Below are positions 15,977 to 24,210 of a stretch of 64,000 nt of DNA, one piece after another. How positions within the stretch are numbered: the first letter of the stretch is position 1; each line of letters starts with the position of its first letter. A model generated the notes under the pieces. The model did not search any database, was not told where the DNA came from, and saw only the letters and a program-made list of their open reading frames with translations. The stretch is taken from contig JANPIL010000141.1 in assembly GCA_031424975.1 (NCBI GenBank), positions 12,885 to 76,884 of the forward strand, written 5' to 3'. A program made the translations under genes and the position numbers. Source of the DNA: Xanthocytophaga sp031424975. Lineage in GTDB: Bacteria; Bacteroidota; Bacteroidia; Cytophagales; 172606-1.

Positions 15977-18685
15977 ATGAAAAAGACTTTTACCCTTTTG
16001 CCGCCCACCGGGGTTTGGGCCTTCCTGCTGATACTATTTTCCGGCGGCTTTGCCGGGGCGCAGCACGCATTTCCCACCGGCTTTGCCGAAACCCGCATCA
16101 CCGGCGGCCTCAACCCGACGGCCATGGCGTTTTCGCCGGATGGACGGCTTTTCATCTGCGACAAAAGCGGCAGGATACACATTGTGCGCAACGATGAGTT
16201 TCTTACCACGCCATTTGTGGTGCTGCCCAACGTGGACGACTTCAATGAGCGGGGTTTGGGGGGCATTGCCTTCGACCCGGACTTTGCCAACAACGGCTAT
16301 GTGTACCTGTATTACGCGGTCAAGGATGCGAACCACAACCGCATTGTGCGCCTTAAAGCCAGCGGCGATGCGGCGGTTCCCGGTTCGGAAGAGATTCTGG
16401 TGGAACTGGAACCCATGGCGGGCACCATCCACAACGGCGGCGCAATGGCGTTCGGCCCGGACGGCAAACTCTACGTTTCCATCGGCGATGGTGCCAACTC
16501 CGGCAGTGCGCAGTCCATGGACAGCAAATTGGGCAAGTTCCTGCGCATCAACGCCGACGGCTCCATCCCCACCGACAATCCGTTTTACAACTCCGCCACC
16601 GGCACCAACCGCGCCATCTGGGCGTTGGGTTTCCGCAATTCGTTCACGTTTGCCATCCAGCCCGGCACCGGACGCATTTTTGCTAATGATGTGGGCGGCA
16701 GCTTGTCTGAGGAAATCAACGAGGTGGTGAAAGGCGGCAACTACGGCTGGAACCAGATAGAAGGCCCAAAACCCGCCAATACCGCCCCGCCCGCCAACTA
16801 CCGCGACCCGGTGTATGCCTACGACCACGGCTTGGGCTGCTCGATTATCGGCGCGGCATTCTGCGATGCGGCCACCAATCGGTTTCCGGCCATTTACGCG
16901 GGCAAATATTTCTTTGCGGATTATTGCAACGGCTACATCAAGGTGCTGAATCCGGCCAACGGACAGATTGAAAGCACGTTTGCGACGGGCATCAACCGCC
17001 CGGTGGATTTTGAGTTTGCCAAGGATGGCTCGCTGTACTACCTCGAACGGGCGGGCATGGGCGGCGGCTCCATGCAAGACAACACCAGTACCAACAACGG
17101 CGCACTCTGGAAACTTACCTACACGGGCAGCGGCGCACCGGGCATGTCGCAGCAGCCCGCTTCCGTATTGGTTTCGGCGGGCGACAGCGCGGTGTTTTTT
17201 GTGGCGGCTTCGGGCAGCCGTCCGTTGACTTTTCAATGGCAGCGCGATGGCAACAACATTGCCGGAGCCACGCAAAGCAGCCATACTTTCAAAAATGCGG
17301 CACTGGCCGATAACAACGCCCAACTGCGCTGCGTGGTCACCAACGCCTTCGGCTCGGCTGCCAGCCACGCCGCCGCCCTGCAAGTAACCGCCGACAAACG
17401 GCCCGTGCCCACAATTACCACGCCGCTGGCCGGAGCCACCTACCGCGCTGGCGACACGCTGGCCTTTGCCGGAACCGTCCTTGACAACGAGGATGGAAAC
17501 CTACCCGACTCGGCGTACACGTGGTGGGTTGATTTCCACCACGACAGCCACGCGCACCCCGGACTTTCGCCTGTGAAAGGCATCCGGGCGGGGCAATTTG
17601 CGGTGCCGCGCTTCGGCGAGATTTCCGATAATGTCTGGTATCGGATTCATTTGCGAGCCATTGATAGCAAAGGACTCTCCCAAACGACTTTCACGGATGT
17701 GTATCCGCAAAAAACAACCCTGAAACTGGAAACTGAACCGGCGGGCATCGGCATCAACCTGGATGGCGAAATGCGTATTGCGCCCTACGAATTCAACAGC
17801 GTCAAAGGCATCACCCGAATTGTAGAGGCTCCGGTTTCGTATGCAAAAAACAATAACCTCTACGTATTCAAACAATGGAGTGGCGGCGCGGCTGGCCGTA
17901 TCCTGACATTTGCCACGCCCGATGTGCCAACCACCTACCGGGCTATTTTTGATGTGGTGCCGCTGGGCACAGGCAGCGGTCTGACGGGCAAGTATTACGA
18001 CAATGGCCGACGCAACTTCACCGTACCGGTCACGGTGAAACGACTCGATGCCAATATTGACTTTACGTGGGGCAATAATTCGCCCGACCCGAAAATCAAA
18101 CCCGACAATTTCACCGCTTCGTGGAGCGGGCTGGTGCAGCCACTGTTTTCGGAAGAGTACACGTTTTACGCCACCGCCGACGATGGCGTGCGGCTTTGGG
18201 TGGACAACAAACTGCTCGTGGACAAGTGGCAGTTGCAGGCGGCCACCGAATGGCAGGGCACGGTGACGCTTGAGGCGGGCAAAAAATACGAGTTGCGGCT
18301 GGACTACTTCGAGGAACTGTACGATGCGGTGGTAAAACTGGCATGGAGCAGCCGCCGCACGCCCAAACAAATCATTCCGGCCACGCAACTGTATCCGCTG
18401 GAGTTTGTGACCGCCACCGAACCACTTGTGGCAGCGGGCGGTTTCACGCTGTACCCGGTTCCCGCTGGTGATATTCTGAAAGTGAAAATAGTATCTTTGA
18501 AAACGGCCAAAGCCGACGTGTCGGTGTATAACACGCTGGGGCAGAAGCTATTGCAAACGCCGCAAAGCCTGAGAGCCGGTGAAAACACGTTTGAGATCAA
18601 CACGCAAAACCTCGCGCCGGGAATGTATCTCATAACCGTCAGCGGCCCAAGCGGCCCGCAAAGCAAGGCTTTCGTCAAGCGGTGA
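15977..18685 (+). CDS. Secreted PQQ-type sugar dehydrogenase with PA14 and T9SS sorting domain
   Basis: This 902-residue extracellular protein has several parts. A signal peptide covers residues 1-28. A soluble glucose/sorbosone dehydrogenase beta-propeller covers about residues 35-390, with GGLNPTAMAFSPDGRLFICD, GLGGIAFDPDFANNGYVYLY and GNYGWNQIEGP. An Ig-like domain covers about 390-475 and a PKD-like or linker region about 475-670. A PA14 carbohydrate-binding domain covers about 670-805 (LTGKYYDNGRRNF, FYATADDGVRLWVDNKLL). The protein ends in a type IX secretion sorting domain (LYPVPAGDIL, VYNTLGQKLL, PGMYLITVSG). It probably oxidises or binds sugars at the cell surface. The ATG at 15977 starts the signal peptide; the frame is open for 66 codons upstream without coding character. 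Two 29-bp repeats are translated within it. Confidence 0.9.
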   Translation: MKKTFTLLPPTGVWAFLLILFSGGFAGAQHAFPTGFAETRITGGLNPTAMAFSPDGRLFICDKSGRIHIVRNDEFLTTPFVVLPNVDDFNERGLGGIAFDPDFANNGYVYLYYAVKDANHNRIVRLKASGDAAVPGSEEILVELEPMAGTIHNGGAMAFGPDGKLYVSIGDGANSGSAQSMDSKLGKFLRINADGSIPTDNPFYNSATGTNRAIWALGFRNSFTFAIQPGTGRIFANDVGGSLSEEINEVVKGGNYGWNQIEGPKPANTAPPANYRDPVYAYDHGLGCSIIGAAFCDAATNRFPAIYAGKYFFADYCNGYIKVLNPANGQIESTFATGINRPVDFEFAKDGSLYYLERAGMGGGSMQDNTSTNNGALWKLTYTGSGAPGMSQQPASVLVSAGDSAVFFVAASGSRPLTFQWQRDGNNIAGATQSSHTFKNAALADNNAQLRCVVTNAFGSAASHAAALQVTADKRPVPTITTPLAGATYRAGDTLAFAGTVLDNEDGNLPDSAYTWWVDFHHDSHAHPGLSPVKGIRAGQFAVPRFGEISDNVWYRIHLRAIDSKGLSQTTFTDVYPQKTTLKLETEPAGIGINLDGEMRIAPYEFNSVKGITRIVEAPVSYAKNNNLYVFKQWSGGAAGRILTFATPDVPTTYRAIFDVVPLGTGSGLTGKYYDNGRRNFTVPVTVKRLDANIDFTWGNNSPDPKIKPDNFTASWSGLVQPLFSEEYTFYATADDGVRLWVDNKLLVDKWQLQAATEWQGTVTLEAGKKYELRLDYFEELYDAVVKLAWSSRRTPKQIIPATQLYPLEFVTATEPLVAAGGFTLYPVPAGDILKVKIVSLKTAKADVSVYNTLGQKLLQTPQSLRAGENTFEINTQNLAPGMYLITVSGPSGPQSKAFVKR
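16012..16040 (-). repeat. 29-bp bipartite repeat, copy 12 (in gene)
   Basis: Both halves are exact. Reading against its orientation, it encodes part of the signal peptide (VWAFLLILF). Confidence 0.9.
18485..18513 (+). repeat. 29-bp bipartite repeat, copy 13 (in gene)
   Basis: The first half is exact; the second half is CAAAGC. It is translated as KIVSLKTAKA in a strand of the sorting domain. Confidence 0.8.
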
Positions 18686-18925
18686 AGCCTATTGGGTTTC
18701 TATTGCCCCGGTACGGTGATACCAAGGGCTTCTTTATTAGAGTTGATTTTGTCCTGCCGCAAAAACGTCTGACCGTGCTGGATATTTACCAACCAAATCT
18801 TTTGAAGGGGATGCAAGCAATAGAATTTCATGAGGCGTTTTGTAGTTTTTGTCAAGCCTCATGAAAGTTGTATTTTGATTGCTAAATTCCGTTTTTTAAG
18901 CTGTAACGTCGTCATTTGTAACCTG

Positions 18926-19062
18926 ACCGCTAACGGTTTAGAGGGTTTGCGATGGCGGGGAGTTTTAGCACTAAACTTCATTCGGAGAACCAAACTTCCA
19001 CTTTGCACAAAAGTGTCTGCGAAGCACGCAACCCCCGCTACTGAAAACCCCTTGTTAGTGGT
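18926..19062 (-). repeat. attC-like recombination site F
   Basis: This 137-bp imperfect palindrome is bounded by ACCGCTAAC and GTTAGTGGT. Arms GAGGGTTTGCGATGGCGGGG and CCCCGCTACTGAAAACCCC pair only partly, while AGTTTTAGCA and inner words suggest further pairing. The stop of the lipoprotein gene (TAA at 19055-19057) lies in its core on the minus strand. The remaining sequence 18686-18925 shows no gene. Confidence 0.65.
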
Positions 19063-19858
19063 TCGTTGTTTCATTGTCATCCATTTCACGTTTATATTCT
19101 TCTTTATATTCACCGTGTTCGTCAAATTTACTTTGAAATTGTCGGTAGCTAATAAAACCGATAAACGGCTTAGAATGATTGTCACCAAGTGTTAATCTCA
19201 ATTTCGTTTTGTAATTACCCTTAAAAATTGGAGCTAATGTCAGGATGCACTCATTTGGAGGGAGAATAAATGAGCCCACGCCATTACCACACTTATAAAT
19301 AAACCTTTCTTGTATCGGTTTCCAATTTCCTAAAGTGTCCACTGCTTCCATTACAATAGGAACGTGGCTACCATAACCGATGAAAATAGTGTCAGTGTCC
19401 CGATTTGTTAGTATTACTGGATATAAGTTGGCTAATTTAATTGCTGTGTCAAGCTGAATTTCAATTTTAGATTGTGTCCAGTTTCTATAACTCCTTTCCT
19501 CGTCCCATTCTATATAGTATTTTTTAAAGGAATTTTCAAGTTCAGTTATTTTTGTCCTATTACTCGTCTTTGCTCCTGAAGGCAAAGGTGGCGGAGGAGG
19601 AGGTGAGAAGTTAGTAAAAGGACTTAAATAAATGGTGTCTTTAACTTCTCCAATAAAGTAAAAATTGTAATTTGAAGTTGTTAGCCAATTAGGGTTTTCA
19701 TCTTCAAAAAAATGCAAAAACTTGTCTACGCCAAAAGTGTCAAGCACCAAGGGAAAAGGTTGTAAATTGTCAGCCTCTTTTGCTGCTTCCTTTTTGTCAG
19801 TCTGACAACCGATTAAAAAAAGTGTAGTCAGAAGAAATATTAGTTGAATTTGTCTCAT
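19055..19858 (-). CDS. Cassette-borne lipoprotein of unknown function
   Basis: This 267-residue protein has a lipoprotein signal (MRQIQLIFLLTTLFLIGCQT, cysteine 18) and so is probably anchored in a membrane of the envelope. A proline run (PPPPPPLPSG, about residues 86-95) splits it into two parts; I recognise no domain. It is AT-rich and lies exactly between attC-like sites E and F with its stop in the core of F, so it reads as the cargo of an integron-type cassette. Confidence 0.7.
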   Translation of the reverse strand: MRQIQLIFLLTTLFLIGCQTDKKEAAKEADNLQPFPLVLDTFGVDKFLHFFEDENPNWLTTSNYNFYFIGEVKDTIYLSPFTNFSPPPPPPLPSGAKTSNRTKITELENSFKKYYIEWDEERSYRNWTQSKIEIQLDTAIKLANLYPVILTNRDTDTIFIGYGSHVPIVMEAVDTLGNWKPIQERFIYKCGNGVGSFILPPNECILTLAPIFKGNYKTKLRLTLGDNHSKPFIGFISYRQFQSKFDEHGEYKEEYKREMDDNETTNH

Positions 19859-19878
19859 TTGTTGTCGTCTTTACAATG

Positions 19879-20080
19879 ACCGCTAACGGCTACGGCTTGG
19901 CGATGTGGCGGTATTTGAAAATCGTCAGCCTGTAACTGCTGTTGAATAAAGTTACAAAAAATGATGATTAAGAACTACAGCTCGGCGTTATTCGTCGGCT
20001 GGAACTGAAGCCGATTAGCGAACAAAAAGTTGAGAATATATTCGTCGCCCCGCCATATTGCCAAACCGAATGTTGCCTGC
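19879..20080 (-). repeat. attC-like recombination site E
   Basis: This 202-bp palindromic site is bounded by ACCGCTAAC and GTTGCCTGC. GGCTTGGCGATGTGGCGG faces CCGCCATATTGCCAAACC, pairing at about 15 of 18 positions. ACCGCTAAC matches the reverse complement of GTTAGTGGT in site F at 8 of 9 positions, defining one cassette that holds the 19055-19858 gene. Confidence 0.75.
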
Positions 20081-20104
20081 TGGCGTTTTTCGTTAGCTTT
20101 TGAG

Positions 20105-20461
20105 TTATTTTTTCCATTCTTTTATGCTGTAAGAGTCAATGATAGAGTCCTTTGTCAATTTTAATTGTAAAGACTTGGTGTAAACTGGGTCAATGTCAAA
20201 GCCATAATCTGTTTCAATTTCGTAATAAACAATGTCGTTTTCTTTGTCGCTATAGTTTTCTGGTTCGCCAATTAAGTTTACTAATTGTCTGTAAGAAAGA
20301 CCTGTTAGTTTATAATTCTTGGTCAAATCTTTCAGCATAGATTTTCTATGTGTGTAAATTCTCAAGTCGCCCTGTTCTTGCCATTTCGTTTTGTCAAACT
20401 TTTCATTAGAGTTACAAGATGTAAGAAAGATGCTAACTAAAAAAGTTATAAATACCTTCAT
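20105..20461 (-). CDS. Small lipoprotein, cassette gene
   Basis: The 118-residue protein has a lipoprotein leader (MKVFITFLVSIFLTSCNS, cysteine 16). The rest (about residues 45-118) resembles the BamE/SmpA-like or outer-membrane-assembly type fold in outline (SYRQLVNLIGEPENYS, then strands), but I cannot assign it with certainty. Its start overlaps the stop of the upstream membrane-protein gene by ATGA, so the two are translationally coupled and form a two-gene cassette. The pair lies between cores GTTGCCTGC (20072) and GCAGGCAAC (20797). Confidence 0.7.
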   Translation of the reverse strand: MKVFITFLVSIFLTSCNSNEKFDKTKWQEQGDLRIYTHRKSMLKDLTKNYKLTGLSYRQLVNLIGEPENYSDKENDIVYYEIETDYGFDIDPVYTKSLQLKLTKDSIIDSYSIKEWKK

Positions 20462-20757
20462 AATTTAGATTCCTTCTTTTTGTTAAACGAATAAATTCTT
20501 TCTGCAACAAGTCCATAAAACAGGCAATTTAGAAATAGTCCAACAAAAAACATTGAGCCATTCATAAACTGAAAAAATAAAGTGTGTGTCGGAAAACGAA
20601 AGATGTAAAATAGTTTTTCAAGGGCTTTCACAATTATTCCATCGCCACCTGTTCCTTCATCTCTTGCTGCTGCTGCAACTAATGTTACAAAAGTCAAAAT
20701 GCCACAAATTATTGTCGTAATAAAGAATGTTTTGAAGTTGAATTTTGGAATTTTCAT
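20458..20757 (-). CDS. Two-helix membrane protein, cassette gene
   Basis: This 99-residue protein has two hydrophobic segments (about residues 10-32 and 63-85) and a lysine-rich tail, so it is probably in the inner membrane. It is the first gene of a two-gene cassette, with an ATGA overlap to the lipoprotein gene. I chose the ATG at 20757; 18 further codons upstream are open but run towards the recombination core at 20797-20805. The function is unknown. Confidence 0.65.
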   Translation of the reverse strand: MKIPKFNFKTFFITTIICGILTFVTLVAAAARDEGTGGDGIIVKALEKLFYIFRFPTHTLFFQFMNGSMFFVGLFLNCLFYGLVAERIYSFNKKKESKL

Positions 20758-21083
20758 TGCCTGTCTAAATGCAAATTGTGGTGTCGCACTACGCTTGCAG
20801 GCAACTCTCAAATAGACGCAAGTTTACGCTAGAACGTAAACATGTGTGCATTTTCAGGAAAATCAAAGTTTTTCCTGAAAATTCCGTACAAGTGTCTGAT
20901 ATTCAGACTATTGCATTTATTGCCTGTATTCGTTGACCCATCGGCAATGCAAAATACGCTGGTTGCACTGTGCGTATTTCCATCCGGTTGGCAATACAAA
21001 ATGCGTACTTCGCAAAACGTATTGCCGTCGATGACGACAATACGTTTTGCGAAGTACGCATCAACTTGTTCAGCGGGCTTTTT
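20758..21083. other. Cassette head region with shared box and periodic motif
   Basis: The core GCAGGCAAC (20797-20805) is the exact reverse complement of GTTGCCTGC in site E. It is followed by TCTCAAATAGACGCAAGTTT (20806-20825), identical to the box in site C at 7956-7975. Degenerate CAATACAAAATGCG units follow at about 20946, 20992 and 21040, the last two forming a long palindrome (GCGTACTTCGCAAAACGTATT and its complement, about 21003-21062). I see no gene. Confidence 0.6.
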
Positions 21084-21863
21084 TCAATTACGCTCGGCCC
21101 GGAAGTTTTTCAAACAATCCTGAATGGCCGAAGCCAGCGTGTATTCGTCCGATTCCACCACAAAATCCTCGGCCAGCTTGCAGTAAGCCATGAATTTTTC
21201 CAGTTCTTCGGTTTGCAGCCCCGTCACCTTCGCCACAAAATCGGGGTTCATCTTGGCTTTGTACACCCGCTGCCGGTTGTCGTTTTGCAGCATTTCCGTC
21301 AGTTTGCGTTTGGATTTTCCTTCCTTACTGAACCGGTCGTAGAGCTTGGTGATAGGCCCCGAAACGCCAACCCCCACGCCGCCGCTGCGGACCACATCCG
21401 AAAGCGTTGCCAGCCGGGGTATTTGCGGCAACTGCAAATCGGGCTGGTTGGGAAGCCGCAAGCCAAGCAAGTCCTTTTTGAACTGCTTTTCAGAATACGG
21501 GCGGATGGTGATTTCGTTGAGCTGGTACACTTTCTGCCGCATCACCGCCCGCACCGACACCTTGTCGGATGAATAGTACTTTGGCAGCACGTACACCGAT
21601 TTTTCCAAGTTCACGGCCGTAAATTCCAGCGTATCGCCGCGCCGCACATGGATGGAGAAAAAACCGTTGTCGCCGCTGATGGTTCCCATGCGGCTGCGCG
21701 TGTTGGCTACCGTCACGTAGGCGGCGGGTGTGAGGCTGTCGCGGTGCAGCGTGAAACCCTGTACCAGTACAAGCCCTTGGCTGCCGGGTTTTTGCTGCGC
21801 AAGCGCGACGTTTGCCAGGCATAAACCGGCAAGCAGGATGAGAAACAATGGTCGTTGCATCAT
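21084..21863 (-). CDS. Exported carboxypeptidase-regulatory-like domain protein
   Basis: This 259-residue protein has a signal peptide (MMQRPLFLILLAGLCLANVALAQ in two overlapping stretches). It is followed by a regulatory beta-sandwich (GLVLVQGFTLHRDSLTPA, ISGDNGFFSIHVRRGDTLEF) typical of Bacteroidota envelope proteins. The C-terminal half is basic and helical with no domain I know. The start is one of two adjacent ATG codons (21863 or 21860), immediately preceded by 29-bp repeat copy 14 with no room for a Shine-Dalgarno sequence. Confidence 0.75.
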   Translation of the reverse strand: MMQRPLFLILLAGLCLANVALAQQKPGSQGLVLVQGFTLHRDSLTPAAYVTVANTRSRMGTISGDNGFFSIHVRRGDTLEFTAVNLEKSVYVLPKYYSSDKVSVRAVMRQKVYQLNEITIRPYSEKQFKKDLLGLRLPNQPDLQLPQIPRLATLSDVVRSGGVGVGVSGPITKLYDRFSKEGKSKRKLTEMLQNDNRQRVYKAKMNPDFVAKVTGLQTEELEKFMAYCKLAEDFVVESDEYTLASAIQDCLKNFRAERN

Positions 21864-21892
21864 AAAATAGTATGTTTTGAAAGTGCCAAACC
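21864..21892 (+). repeat. 29-bp bipartite repeat, copy 14
   Basis: Both halves are exact. It directly abuts the ATG of the 21084-21863 gene. Confidence 0.9.
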
Positions 21893-22131
21893 CCCGGAAA
21901 CGCCAAACCCTGGTTGGCGCGGATGAATTGAAAAACGATGCGGGCTGCCTTATGCCATCGACCCGCACAGTCCGGGCATAACCACCATTTCCATGCCAAG
22001 CCAAACGGTTTTGCGCGTCCAAATATGAACTAAATCCGGCTTGCGCGGCCAGCATTTAACAACCTTTAACATTGGCCGCACCAACGGATATTTTCCCGCG
22101 CCTGCCTTCCGCTTGCAAAAATCTGTGCGGG

Positions 22132-22160
22132 GGTTTGGGGTTTTTCAGGGATACTATTTT
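22132..22160 (-). repeat. 29-bp bipartite repeat, copy 15
   Basis: Both halves are exact. It lies in the gap between the 21863 start and the TolB-like gene. Confidence 0.9.
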
Positions 22161-22245
22161 CTGATGGCTCAGCTTTTTTGCAACCGCCCCGGTATTACCG
22201 GCCAAACCAGCCATTCCAAAAACCGGCCAACGTACCCGGAAGCCT

Positions 22246-22294
22246 TGGAAAAACGCCCAAACCCACCCGTGGCTGCGGGTGGGTTTGGGCGTTT
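22246..22294 (-). terminator. Terminator of the TolB-like gene
   Basis: The arms at 22251-22269 (AAACGCCCAAACCCACCCG) and 22276-22294 pair perfectly over 19 bp with a 6-nt loop, and on the minus strand a T-run follows. The right arm coincides with the start of 29-bp repeat copy 16. Confidence 0.8.
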
Positions 22295-22310
22295 TAAAAG
22301 ATACTATTTT
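22282..22310 (-). repeat. 29-bp bipartite repeat, copy 16
   Basis: Both halves are exact. Its GGTTTGGGCGTTT is one arm of the terminator hairpin. Confidence 0.9.
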
Positions 22311-22345
22311 TAGGATGCCGTTTCCGGAAAGTGTTTTTTTGGCGG

Positions 22346-23254
22346 TCACTGGGTTTTGTAGCGCACAAACGCAATCCGCCTACCGTCCGGCGACCAACTG
22401 GGAACGTTCAGTGTTCCTTGGCCACCGTAGAATACCGGCGTGAGGTCGCGGATCTGCCGGGTTTCGAGGTTCATCAGCCTGATTTTCACGTCCTTGCCAA
22501 ACGGATGACTGCCGTTTTGGTCTTGCACGTACGACAGGTAAACAATGCTTTTGCTATCGGGGCTGGGGTGGGCAAACCAATTGTCAAACCCATCGTCGGT
22601 CAGTTGTTCGGGCTGGCTGCCGTCGGGTTTCATGCGGTAAATATGCATCCGGCCGGTGCGGTGCGAGTTAAAGTATATCCATTTGCCATCGGGGCTGTAT
22701 TCGGGGCCGTCGTCCAGAGCTTTGGCATCGGTGAGACGGGTTTCGTTGCTGCCGTCAATGCCGATGCGGTAAACGTTCCAGAATCCATTGCGCATGGCGC
22801 AGTAAACCAACGTTTTGCCGTCGGGACTGATGCCGTGCCAGTAGCTTGGAAACAGATCGGTTACCAAACGGGGTTTGCCACCGCCCACTGGCAACACAAA
22901 TATCCGAGAATTCAACTCAGAGGCCACCGTTTCGTCGTTGTGACTGACAATAAGCGTTTTGCCATCAAAACTAAGCCCGTGGTCGTTGTTGCAGGCCGTG
23001 GCGAAACCAGTGTTGATTTTGCCGAGTTTCTTGCCGCCCACCGATATTTTTTCCAACAAACCGCCCGCGTTCACAATCAGGTACTTGCCATCGCGCGACC
23101 AGTTGGGAGCCTCGAAGTGGCGTTTTTCGGTCAAAATCACTGTTTCCTTGCCAGTCTTTACCTCCAGCAACACCAATGAGCTTTCTGTATTGACGGGTAC
23201 TTGCGCCAAGCAAATGGCCGAGCAAAAGCCGAGCAAATAGGTTACGTGTTTCAT
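22346..23254 (-). CDS. TolB-like beta-propeller protein (PD40 repeats)
   Basis: This 302-residue exported protein has a short signal peptide (MKHVTYLLGFCSAICLAQ). Repeated WD40-like/PD40 blades follow: PNWSRDGKYLIV, GISPDGKTLVYC, EYSPDGKWIYFNS, SWSPDGRRIAFV. Proteins of this shape are periplasmic and often appear as TolB-related or peptidase-associated propellers; there is no Tol-Pal partner nearby, so the role is unknown. The start at 23254 was taken because it begins the signal peptide. A perfect hairpin terminator follows. Confidence 0.85.
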   Translation of the reverse strand: MKHVTYLLGFCSAICLAQVPVNTESSLVLLEVKTGKETVILTEKRHFEAPNWSRDGKYLIVNAGGLLEKISVGGKKLGKINTGFATACNNDHGLSFDGKTLIVSHNDETVASELNSRIFVLPVGGGKPRLVTDLFPSYWHGISPDGKTLVYCAMRNGFWNVYRIGIDGSNETRLTDAKALDDGPEYSPDGKWIYFNSHRTGRMHIYRMKPDGSQPEQLTDDGFDNWFAHPSPDSKSIVYLSYVQDQNGSHPFGKDVKIRLMNLETRQIRDLTPVFYGGQGTLNVPSWSPDGRRIAFVRYKTQ

Positions 23255-23438
23255 GATTGGAGAGTTTACCTTCACTTGTGTCCGTCAGGAATTGGGATTC
23301 AGAACATTTGTCTCCAAAAATCCGTGATGTCTTGACCTTGAGGGCATCAGGCTTTGGGCTTGTTTCCGGCGCGAGCTGATGTTTTTGGCCGCAATCACGT
23401 GTTTTTGTTTGGCGAGGTTCTTGGACTTTTCAACAACT

Positions 23439-23780
23439 TCATGTGATTGCTTCAACCCTGTCGCGGAATACATTGACAATCTTGCGGGTTTCGTTCAATT
23501 CCAACACTTGCGGCCACACTTGTGTAATCACATCGAACAATTCCTTCATTTTCACGTTGCCAATACGAATGTGAATCACTTTGGGCGGCGGTTCCTGAAA
23601 AAGCATCCGGTTAGAAAAATCGCTGTCCTTTGTGATGATAGTCAAGCTGTTTTCTTTGGCATAAGTCCAGATTCTCGCGTCTCTCCACTCATCATCAATG
23701 TCGCGTTGGTGCAGATAGTCATCGTTATTCCAAAGTGAGAAATAATAGGGCAGATTCACATCAATCAGGAATTCTGCCAT
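23439..23780 (-). CDS. DUF5615 PIN-like toxin
   Basis: The 113-residue protein fits the PIN-like DUF5615 family: MAEFLIDVNLPYYFS at the N-terminus and ITKDSDFSNRM in the middle, with acidic residues expected for metal-dependent RNase activity. It follows a DUF433 gene with the frames touching, the usual arrangement of a type II toxin-antitoxin pair of VapBC type. I placed the start at the ATG at 23780, which matches the family; an upstream GTG at 23795 would overlap the DUF433 stop (GTGA), and an ATG at 23789 is also possible. RNase activity is inferred from family. Confidence 0.8.
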   Translation of the reverse strand: MAEFLIDVNLPYYFSLWNNDDYLHQRDIDDEWRDARIWTYAKENSLTIITKDSDFSNRMLFQEPPPKVIHIRIGNVKMKELFDVITQVWPQVLELNETRKIVNVFRDRVEAIT

Positions 23781-23791
23781 ACTCACCATAC

Positions 23792-24025
23792 TCACGCCAC
23801 GGATTTAATTACATACCCACGGTTCATCAGGTCGCTGGCAAACAGGATGCAGGCACCGATGTCCTCGGGTTCAAGAGAAGGATATTGGCGCAGAATTTCC
23901 TCCCTGCTCTCACCGGCACCCAGAAATTCAAGAACGGTTTGAACCGTAATCCGTTTTCCCCGGATGGTTGGTTTTCCATTGCAAAGTTGGTCGTCAATGG
24001 TGATCCGGTCGGTTATATACTCCAT
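23792..24025 (-). CDS. DUF433 antitoxin-like protein
   Basis: This 77-residue helix-turn-helix protein of the DUF433 family shows MEYITDRITIDDQLCNGKPT, RGKRITVQTVLEFL and a YPSLEPEDIGACILFA segment. Proteins of this family pair with DUF5615 PIN-like toxins and probably bind both the toxin and the operon promoter. The toxin gene follows directly. I chose the ATG at 24025; six more codons upstream are open. Confidence 0.85.
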   Translation of the reverse strand: MEYITDRITIDDQLCNGKPTIRGKRITVQTVLEFLGAGESREEILRQYPSLEPEDIGACILFASDLMNRGYVIKSVA

Positions 24026-24135
24026 TTCCGTAATTGTCTGCAAATGTGGTTGTCAATAACTGTAAAAACGGGTTGCCGCATTTCAAAGATAACCTAAATT
24101 TTGCCATTAGCGGGTTGGATTCGCCACAAAACCTA

Positions 24136-24164
24136 AAAAACAGTATCTTTTGGAAAGCTCAAAC
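24136..24164 (+). repeat. 29-bp bipartite repeat, copy 17
   Basis: The halves read AAAACAGTAT and CAAACC with the normal spacer. It lies upstream of the DUF433 gene. Confidence 0.8.
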
Positions 24165-24210
24165 CCCGGTGCATTTCAATATACAAGAGAGCCAACGGGA
24201 ACTGTTTGTA

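Larger units (their letters stand above)
21893..22345. other. Intergenic region with two 29-bp repeats and a terminator
   Basis: It holds repeat copies 15 and 16 and the hairpin at 22251-22294. No coding sequence is apparent; the open frames here are repeat translations. Confidence 0.5.

Noticed and set aside
23285..23479. A 64-codon minus-strand frame overlapping the toxin gene
   Set aside because: It overlaps the better-supported DUF5615 gene by 41 bp and has no recognisable features.
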